DNA of 20,524 nucleotides, taken from NCBI GenBank assembly GCA_036274635.1, contig DASUFI010000071.1, positions 1 to 20,524 of the forward strand, given 5' to 3'. The position numbers and the translations under genes are program-made. Source of the stretch: DASUFI01 sp036274635. Lineage in GTDB: Bacteria > Planctomycetota > B15-G4. The notes below the pieces were generated by a model. The model was not told the DNA's origin and made no database searches. It saw only the letters and a program-made list of their open reading frames with translations. Below, one piece after another: positions 14,835 through 20,524 of this stretch; the first letter of the stretch is position 1; the number at the start of each line of letters is the position of its first letter.

Positions 14835-16057
14835 CAGGCGTCCGCCCGCAGCGCCTCGATGGGATCGAGGCGCGCGGCCTTGGCCGCCGGGTTGAGGCCG
14901 AAGAAGACGCCGATCGAGCCGCACACGAGGAAGGCCATGATCGGCGCCCAGCTCGGGTAGTCGGCCGGCAGCGGCGAGAAGGTGCGGATGGCCCACGTGA
15001 GCGCCCAGGCCACGCTGATGCCGATGGCCCCGCCCACCGACGAGAGCACCACCGACTCGATCAGGAACTGCAGGCGGATGTCGCGCGGGCGCGCCCCCAC
15101 CGCCTTGCGCAGCCCGATCTCGCGCCGGCGCTCGATGACCGAGACCAGCATGATGTTCATGACCACGATGCCGCCCACGACGAGCGAGATGCCCACCACG
15201 AAGACCGCGACGCGGAAGATGATGCTGGTCAGGTTCGCCCACAGCGTGTTGACGCCCTCGGCCGTGAGGAAGCCGAAGTCGTCGGGCGCGTCGTACTTGA
15301 GGTGGTGCCGCATGCGCAGGATGAGGCGCGCCTCGTCCATGCAGTCCTGCATGCGCGACGGGTCGGCCACCTTGACGCTGATGTTGACCGACGGCCTCAC
15401 GCCGTAGATGCGCTGGTGCAGCGAGATGGGGATCTTGACGAAGTTGTCGCGCGAGAAGCCGAAGACCGAGCCGCGCTTCCTGGCGATGCCCACGATGGTG
15501 ACGTTGCGGTTGCCGATGCGGAGCTGGCGGCCCAGCGGATCCACGGCGGGGAAGAGCCGATCCGCCACGTCGGCGCCGATGAAGGCCACGGGCACCGTGT
15601 GCTCCACCTCCGAGGCCGTGATCAGGCGCCCGCCGTCCACGTCGTAGGGCTCGATCTCGAGGATCTCGGAGGTGATGCCGCCGATGTCCACGTTCCGGAT
15701 CTCCTCGCCGTGTAGGGAGAGGTTCTCGCTGGAGTGCACCTCCGAGCCCACGGCCGCCGCCAGCTCGGAGCGCTCGCGCACCGCGTTCGCGTCCGCCAGC
15801 CGCAGGCGCTTGTTGCGCCGTGCGGCCTTGAGGAAGTCCTCGTGGTTCGCGATGAGGCCGAAGCGCTGGATCACGAACACGCCGGGGCCCTGGTTGGAGA
15901 GCTTGTCGGCCACGTACAGATTGAGGCCGTTGATCACCGAGATGACGGCCACGATGGCCGTGATGCCGATGATGATGCCCAGCAGCGTCAGGAAGGAGCG
16001 CAGCGGGTTGGCGATGAGCGAGCCGAGCGCGATGCGGATGCCCTCGAGCAGGCTCAC
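14834..16057 (-). CDS. MacB-type ABC transporter permease (first of a pair)
   Basis: 407 aa from a GTG at 16057 that overlaps the ATPase stop by 4 bases (GTGA). Helices lie at about 22-44, 279-305, 330-355 and 371-392. The periplasmic MacB core lies between helices 1 and 2. Family motifs are clear: NPLRSFLTLLGIIIGI, the coupling segment SVIERRREIGLRKAVGARPRDI (306-327), and AAKAARLDPIEALRA at the end. It pairs with the next gene, which shares the fold but not close sequence. With the ATPase and adaptor this is a split MacAB-like or YknXYZ-like exporter. Such systems export peptides, macrolide-like compounds, lipids or lipoproteins; no evidence here picks one. Confidence 0.93.
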   Translation of the reverse strand: MSLLEGIRIALGSLIANPLRSFLTLLGIIIGITAIVAVISVINGLNLYVADKLSNQGPGVFVIQRFGLIANHEDFLKAARRNKRLRLADANAVRERSELAAAVGSEVHSSENLSLHGEEIRNVDIGGITSEILEIEPYDVDGGRLITASEVEHTVPVAFIGADVADRLFPAVDPLGRQLRIGNRNVTIVGIARKRGSVFGFSRDNFVKIPISLHQRIYGVRPSVNISVKVADPSRMQDCMDEARLILRMRHHLKYDAPDDFGFLTAEGVNTLWANLTSIIFRVAVFVVGISLVVGGIVVMNIMLVSVIERRREIGLRKAVGARPRDIRLQFLIESVVLSSVGGAIGISVAWALTWAIRTFSPLPADYPSWAPIMAFLVCGSIGVFFGLNPAAKAARLDPIEALRADA

Positions 16058-16776
16058 GGCGCCACCGGCTCCCGGCGCCGGGGCTGCTCGACGTCGCTCT
16101 CGATGCGCCCGTCGCGCAGCACGATGACCCGCTGCGCGTGGGCGGCCACGTCGCGGTCGTGCGTGATGAGCACGATCGTGTTGCCCTCGCGGTGCAAGCG
16201 GTCGAAGAGGCCCAGGATCTCGACGCCCACGGCGGAGTCGAGGTTGCCGGTGGGCTCGTCGGCCAGCAGCAGCGAGGGCCGCGTCACCAGCGCCCGCGCG
16301 ATGGCCACGCGCTGCCTCTGCCCGCCCGAGAGCTCGTTGGGCCGGTGCAGCATGCGGTCCTCGAGGTCCACCGCCCGCAGCGCCTCGCGCGCCCGCTCGC
16401 GCCGCTCGGCCTTGCGCATCCGGCTGTAGATGAGCGGCAGCTCCACGTTGTGCAGCGCCGTCGCGCGCGCCAGCAGGTTGAAGGTCTGGAAGACGAAGCC
16501 GATCTCCAGGTTGCGGATCTGGGCCAGCTCGTCGTCGTCCAGCTCGCTGACCAGCCGGCCGTTGAGCACGTAGCGGCCGCGGCTGGGCGTGTCGAGGCAG
16601 CCCAGCAGGTTCATGAGCGTGGACTTGCCCGAGCCCGACGGCCCCATGATGGCCACGTACTCGTTCTGCCGGATGGTGAGCGAGACGCCCTGCAGGGCGT
16701 GCACCTCCGCGGCCGCCATCTCGTAGCTGCGCCAGAGGTCCTGGATCTCGATGACCGGGGAGCCGTTCTCGCCCAT
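16054..16776 (-). CDS. ABC exporter ATPase, MacB/YknY type
   Basis: 240 aa from an ATG at 16776. Motifs are complete: Walker A GPSGSGKST (45-53), Q-loop Gln97 in FVFQTFNLLARATA, signature LSGGQ (149-153), Walker B LLLADE with Glu174, then PTGNLDS, and switch His206 in ITHD. The EPTGNLDS and MNLLGCLD.P..G sequences are highly typical of the MacB ATPase domain, here as a stand-alone protein. It lies 13 bases after the adaptor stop and overlaps the first permease by 4 bases. It should energise the permease pair at 13566-16057. Confidence 0.95.
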   Translation of the reverse strand: MGENGSPVIEIQDLWRSYEMAAAEVHALQGVSLTIRQNEYVAIMGPSGSGKSTLMNLLGCLDTPSRGRYVLNGRLVSELDDDELAQIRNLEIGFVFQTFNLLARATALHNVELPLIYSRMRKAERRERAREALRAVDLEDRMLHRPNELSGGQRQRVAIARALVTRPSLLLADEPTGNLDSAVGVEILGLFDRLHREGNTIVLITHDRDVAAHAQRVIVLRDGRIESDVEQPRRREPVAP

Positions 16777-16789
16777 GCGCGCGCCGCCG

Positions 16790-18292
16790 TCAGTCGGACT
16801 TGCCGCGCTCGCCGGCCGCGCGGAAGGTGCGCGAGTTGTCCACCGCGAGGTGGTCGCCGATCTCCAGCGTGCGCAGCACGCGGTACGGCCCGCTGATGAC
16901 CTCCTCGCCGCCCTGCAGGCCCTCGAGCACCTCGTAGTCGGTCTGCCCGGCGATGCCCACCTTGACCGGCCGGAACAGCGCGCGGTCGCCCGGGCCCTTG
17001 ATGAATACGCCCGCGACGGCCTCGGTCTTGCGGTGCTCCGTGGCGGCCGCCGTGCTCGTCGGCGCGGCGTCCTCGAGCTTGCGGCGGTCGATGTCCTCGG
17101 GCGTGGGCACCTCGGGCTTGCCCGCCTCGTCGAGGAACAGGTCGCGCGCGGTGAGCGCCTGGATGGGGATGACCAGCGGGTCGGGGCGCACGTCGGTGGT
17201 GATGTCCGCGCTGCACGACAGGCCCGGCCGCAGCTCGGGCAGCGGGTCGGTCACGCGCAGCTTGACCAGGAAGTCCTTGACCTCGGCCGTCTGGCTGGCG
17301 CCGCTGGACACGACCAGCGGGCTGTTGGCGATCTCGCACACCATGCCGTGCAGCTTCCTGTCGGGCAGCGCGTCGATCTCGATCTCGGCCACGTCGTCCA
17401 GCGCGACCTGCACCACGTCGGTCTCGTCCACCTTGATCTCGGCCTCGATGATGGACATGTCCGAGATCGTCATGAGCGTGGCCTGCGGGTCGCTCAGCAC
17501 GCCGGGCACCGCGCGCTCGCCCTTCTCGACGTTGAGGCGCGTGATCACGCCGGCGAGCGGCGAGGCGATGGTGGTCTTCTTCAGCGTGTCCTCGGCCTTG
17601 TCGAGGTTGGCCTGCGCGGCCTCGACGCCGCGCGCGGCCGCGTCGCGCGCCGCCCTGTACTGGTCCATGGCGATGCGGTTGGCGTTCAGCTGCGCCTCGA
17701 ACTGCTTGACGCGCGCGGCCGAGGCGTCGCAGACCGCGGCGGCCACTTCGGCCGCGGACCGCGCGACGTCCACGTCGTCCTCGGACATCAGCTGCTGATC
17801 GAGGAGCTTCTGCCGCCGCGCCAGCGCGTCCTGCGCGCGCCGGCAGTCGACGTCGGCCTTCACCTTCTCCATCTCGGCCGCCTTGAGCTGCGCCTCGTCG
17901 CTGGCCAGGTTGGCCTCGGCCTTCGCCAGCTCGACCTCCTGGCCGGCCCGCTCGGCCTCCGCCTGCTGCAGCGCCGCGCGCACGGCCGCCGTCTCGGCCT
18001 CGGTCGCCACGGGGTCGATGCGCAGCAGCACCTGCCCCTTCTGCACGATGTCCCCCTCCTTCACCGGCAGGTCGATGATCACGCCGGGGATCTCGGTCTG
18101 GATGTCCACCGAGTCGCGCGGCTGGATCTCGCCCGACGCCGTGACCACCGCCTTGAGCTCGGGCAGCCGCTCGGCCACGGTCGTGTAGACCATGGTCGAC
18201 TCCTCCCCGCCCGACGCGACGAGGCCGAAGACGACGAGGCCGACGACGAGGATGACGAGGAAGCCCAGCCAGCGCTTGGTCGCCCGAGACAT
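16790..18292 (-). CDS. MacA/YknX-type periplasmic adaptor of the second ABC exporter
   Basis: 500 aa from an ATG at 18292 preceded by AAGGG. A membrane anchor at 8-26 is followed by the first lipoyl half (about 46-93, ASGEIQPRDSVDIQTEIPG), a coiled-coil hairpin (about 95-240) with the tip motif RRQKLLDQQLMSEDDVDVA (159-177), the second lipoyl half (241-280, ASPLAGVITRLNVEKGERA), a beta-barrel (281-375) and a membrane-proximal domain (about 430-485, RPVKVGIAGQTDYEVLEGL). It is longer than most MacA proteins because of a polar, Thr/Ala/Glu-rich insertion at about 387-425. Cys150 and Cys188 sit at nearly equal distances on either side of the hairpin tip. As the first gene of the four-gene operon it sets the exporter type: periplasm-spanning, needing an outer-membrane channel encoded elsewhere. 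Confidence 0.94.
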   Translation of the reverse strand: MSRATKRWLGFLVILVVGLVVFGLVASGGEESTMVYTTVAERLPELKAVVTASGEIQPRDSVDIQTEIPGVIIDLPVKEGDIVQKGQVLLRIDPVATEAETAAVRAALQQAEAERAGQEVELAKAEANLASDEAQLKAAEMEKVKADVDCRRAQDALARRQKLLDQQLMSEDDVDVARSAAEVAAAVCDASAARVKQFEAQLNANRIAMDQYRAARDAAARGVEAAQANLDKAEDTLKKTTIASPLAGVITRLNVEKGERAVPGVLSDPQATLMTISDMSIIEAEIKVDETDVVQVALDDVAEIEIDALPDRKLHGMVCEIANSPLVVSSGASQTAEVKDFLVKLRVTDPLPELRPGLSCSADITTDVRPDPLVIPIQALTARDLFLDEAGKPEVPTPEDIDRRKLEDAAPTSTAAATEHRKTEAVAGVFIKGPGDRALFRPVKVGIAGQTDYEVLEGLQGGEEVISGPYRVLRTLEIGDHLAVDNSRTFRAAGERGKSD

Positions 18293-18451
18293 TCAGACCC
18301 TTGCGTGGAGCGCCTCGCCCGGAGGGGCGGGGGCTCGGGGAAGACGCGCACGGAGCGCGGCAGCACGATACAGCTTCGCTCGCGGGGATGCTGCCCCCCG
18401 GACGGTGCCGCGCCGCGACGCTCCCGCGCCGCGCCGCCGCGCAACGATGCG

Positions 18452-18468
18452 CCGCGCGGGGCGCGCGG
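18452..18468 (-). terminator. GC-rich hairpin between the WD40 gene and the second exporter
   Basis: CCGCGCG (18452-18458), GGG, CGCGCGG (18462-18468): a perfect 7-bp stem with a 3-base loop, 60 bases past the WD40 stop. There is no T-tract. It may be a terminator for the WD40 gene. The 236-base gap (18293-18528) is otherwise GCC/GCG-rich with no gene; a TATCGT (minus strand, 18370-18365) is the only -10-like box I noticed for the exporter. Confidence 0.35.
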
Positions 18469-18528
18469 TCTGTGGCAAATCGCTGTCGCCGTGGTCGCCG
18501 CGCTCGTCGCGCCGCGGTGCGCGACGCG

Positions 18529-20524
18529 TCAGCCGCCGGGCGCCGCCGCAGCGGCCGGCGCGGGCAGCCGCCAGACCAAGGCCACGCCGTCGGCGCTGGC
18601 GGAGACGAGCCTGTCCGGTGCGAGCCCGACGAGCGCGTTCACGCCGTCGACGTGGCCGGAGAGGAGGCCCGCCGGAGCGAGGCGCTCCACGTCCCACAGC
18701 CGGACGTCGGGCTCGGTGTCGCTGCCGGACGCCAGCGTGCGGCCGTCGCTCGAGAAGGCCAGCGCCGCCACGCGGCCCGCGTGGCCGGTGAGCGTGCCAC
18801 GCAGCTTGCCGTCGGCGGTCTGGTACACGCGCACGCTGCGGTCGGCGTTGCCGGTGGCCACGAGCGCGCCGTCCGGCGAGAAGGCGATCGCCTGGATGGG
18901 GCTGGTGCCCTTGATGTCCTGCACCATCGCCCCCGTGTGCGGGTCGAACAGCCTCAGCCGGCTGCTGCCCGACGCGAGCAGCTTGCCGTCGGGCGACCAC
19001 GCCACGGCGAAGGCCACCGCGCCGCCGGAGTCCAGCTCGCGCTGCGGCAGGGCCAGCGCGGTCGCGGCGTCGGTGCCCGGCTCGACGCGTGCGTCGAGCG
19101 CGGCGCCGACGTCGCGCAGCCGCACCTTGCCGTCGGTCTCGGCGCTCGCGAGCGTGCGGCCATCGGGTCCGAAGGCCAGTGCCTGCGCCGCGTGCTGCGC
19201 GTCGCCGGCCCAGCCGCCGCGCTGCTCGCCCCCGGCCGGGACCCAGAGCTGCAGGCCGCCATCGAGCGCGCTCGACGCCGCGAGCCGGCCGTCGGGCGAC
19301 AGCGCGACGGCCGTGAGGGACGAGAGCGACGCCAAGGCCATCTTCGTCAGCTCGCCGGTGCGGCCGTTCCAGAAGCCCAGCTGGCCGTCGTCGCCGCCGG
19401 TGACCAACAGGGCGCCGGCGGCGTCGGCCGCCACGCCCGAGACGCCCGTGTCATGGCCCGCCGGCGCGAGCAGCCGAGCGCCCGTGGCAGGATCCCACAG
19501 CCGCACGAGGTGGTCGCGGCACATGCTCGCGAGCCGCTTGCCGTCCGGCGCGAAGGTCACGGCCGAGACGTCTGCGTAGTGCCCGGCCACCTCGCGCACC
19601 ACCGCGAACGAGCCGCCGTCGCGCAGCGTGAAGGCCTCGAGGCCGACGCCCGCCTCGGGGTGCGGCGTCGCGGCCGCGGTCTGGGCCAGCAGCCGGCCGT
19701 CCGGCGCGAAGGCCAGCCCGCGAACCGGGCGCTCGAAGCCCTCGGCCGAGCCCGCTTCCGCGCCGGTGGGCACGTCCCAGCCGTGCAGGCCGCCGCGGTC
19801 GTCGCCGCAGACGATGCGCGAGCCATCGGGCGTGAAGGCCACGCTCACCAGCTCCTTGCCCGCCAGCTCGATCCGGTGCACGACCTCGCCGCTGGCCGTG
19901 TCGCGCACGGACAGGACGCCGGTGGTGGTGCGCGCCTCCGCGTCCTTGCGCAGACCCAGCAGCGCGACCAGCGTTCCGTCGGGGCTGAAGGCCGCGTCGA
20001 AGAAGTCGCGCACGTCCTCGTTGAGCTCGTGCACCAGCGCGCCCTGCGCGTCGAGGAGGTTGACCTTGCTGAAGGGCGGGCCCCAGACCGCCAGCCAGCG
20101 GCCGTCGGGGGAGAAGGCGGCACGGCTCCCGTAGCGCTCGAGGTCGAGCTGCTGGCTGCCGGTGGACGCATCCACCACGGAAGCGCCGCTGCCGTCGCGC
20201 GAGACGGCGATGCGGCTGGAGTCCCGCGGCAGGGAGAAGTCGCGCACGGGTGCCCGGCCCACGTCGAAGGAGCGCAGCAGCCGGCCCGTGGCCGCATCCC
20301 ACTCGCTCACGGCGCCGTGGATGTCCACGGTCCACAGGCGCGCGCCGTCGGCCGTCCACGCGACGTCCATGCCTTCCTGGTCGCAGCGCAGGCGCCGCGT
20401 GCCCAGCCGGGCGATCGCGCCCTGGGGCAGCGCGTCGCCCAGCGCATCACGCGGCGGCACGGAGGCCTGCGCCGCGAGCGGCGTCTCCGCGAGCAGCAGC
20501 GCGAGCACCGCGAGCGCGAAGGGA
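18529..20524 (-). CDS. Secreted WD40-repeat protein, about 14 repeats, 5' end at window edge
   Basis: The frame is open to the right edge. A GTG at 20508 is possible, but the upstream in-frame codons (PFALA) extend the hydrophobic signal core, so the true start probably lies a few codons outside. The signal peptide ends near LAAQA, followed by about 640 residues made of some 14 WD40-type blades, most with the FSPDGR/K-x-L-A core (for example AAFSPDGRWLAVW, VTFAPDGKRLASM, IAFSPDGALVATG, LAFSSDGRTLASG) and several ending in V-R-L-W-D. Fourteen blades fit two seven-bladed propellers in tandem. No kinase, protease or other catalytic domain is attached within the window. The C-terminus is a short Pro/Ala tail. 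Predicted periplasmic or extracellular scaffold; partner unknown. Confidence 0.92.
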   Translation of the reverse strand, partial: PFALAVLALLLAETPLAAQASVPPRDALGDALPQGAIARLGTRRLRCDQEGMDVAWTADGARLWTVDIHGAVSEWDAATGRLLRSFDVGRAPVRDFSLPRDSSRIAVSRDGSGASVVDASTGSQQLDLERYGSRAAFSPDGRWLAVWGPPFSKVNLLDAQGALVHELNEDVRDFFDAAFSPDGTLVALLGLRKDAEARTTTGVLSVRDTASGEVVHRIELAGKELVSVAFTPDGSRIVCGDDRGGLHGWDVPTGAEAGSAEGFERPVRGLAFAPDGRLLAQTAAATPHPEAGVGLEAFTLRDGGSFAVVREVAGHYADVSAVTFAPDGKRLASMCRDHLVRLWDPATGARLLAPAGHDTGVSGVAADAAGALLVTGGDDGQLGFWNGRTGELTKMALASLSSLTAVALSPDGRLAASSALDGGLQLWVPAGGEQRGGWAGDAQHAAQALAFGPDGRTLASAETDGKVRLRDVGAALDARVEPGTDAATALALPQRELDSGGAVAFAVAWSPDGKLLASGSSRLRLFDPHTGAMVQDIKGTSPIQAIAFSPDGALVATGNADRSVRVYQTADGKLRGTLTGHAGRVAALAFSSDGRTLASGSDTEPDVRLWDVERLAPAGLLSGHVDGVNALVGLAPDRLVSASADGVALVWRLPAPAAAAAPGG

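Noticed and set aside
18411..18468. GCC/GCG-rich run as a possible repeat array
   Set aside because: Repeat units are irregular and short, as expected in GC-rich intergenic DNA; no spacer pattern.
16751..19579. 942-codon plus-strand open frame
   Set aside because: Antisense to the adaptor and WD40 genes; the translation is the GC-driven mirror of their codons.

Overview
The window is a high-GC stretch (about 70% by eye) of chromosomal bacterial DNA. Genes are packed tightly, often with 4-base ATGA or GTGA overlaps, and GTG/TTG starts are common. Secreted FG-GAP and WD40 propeller proteins, an outer-membrane lipoprotein channel and a C-terminal secreted-protein domain of a type I recall from planctomycete proteins point to a diderm, probably an uncultured Planctomycetota lineage. 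That placement is inference. I see no tRNA, rRNA, CRISPR array, insertion sequence or phage gene.

Left part (1-5318). A secreted modular protein on the minus strand runs off the left edge (1-994). After a gene-poor gap of about 470 bases comes a DEAD-box RNA helicase (plus), which meets a small cysteine-containing lipoprotein (minus) with one base between their stop codons. Divergent from the lipoprotein are three overlapping plus-strand genes (3504-5318). They encode similar small membrane proteins, each with a soluble N-terminal segment, a pair of membrane helices, a short conserved helix and a SHOCT-like C-terminal tail. This is the least explained cluster in the window.

Middle part (5327-11625). 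A five-gene minus-strand operon reads TetR regulator, FtsX/DevC-type permease, ABC ATPase, HlyD-type adaptor, NodT/TolC-type outer-membrane lipoprotein, with every junction overlapping by 4 bases or separated by 1. Together these encode a complete inner-membrane-to-outside exporter led by its own regulator. An AT-rich island ahead of the regulator holds a good sigma-70-like promoter with a perfect palindrome between its -35 and -10 boxes. The GTPase gene rsgA is divergent from the operon and may be leaderless.

Right part (11647-20524). Read in the minus direction: a secreted WD40 protein with about 14 repeats (open at the right edge), then a second ABC exporter (adaptor, ATPase, two different MacB-type permeases, no outer-membrane channel of its own), then a hairpin, then a secreted FG-GAP seven-repeat protein interrupted by a one-base frameshift near 12945.

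No wholly new system is proven here. The best candidates for a second look are the membrane-protein triplet, the regulator-led exporter with its visible operator, and the split exporter flanked by secreted propeller proteins.
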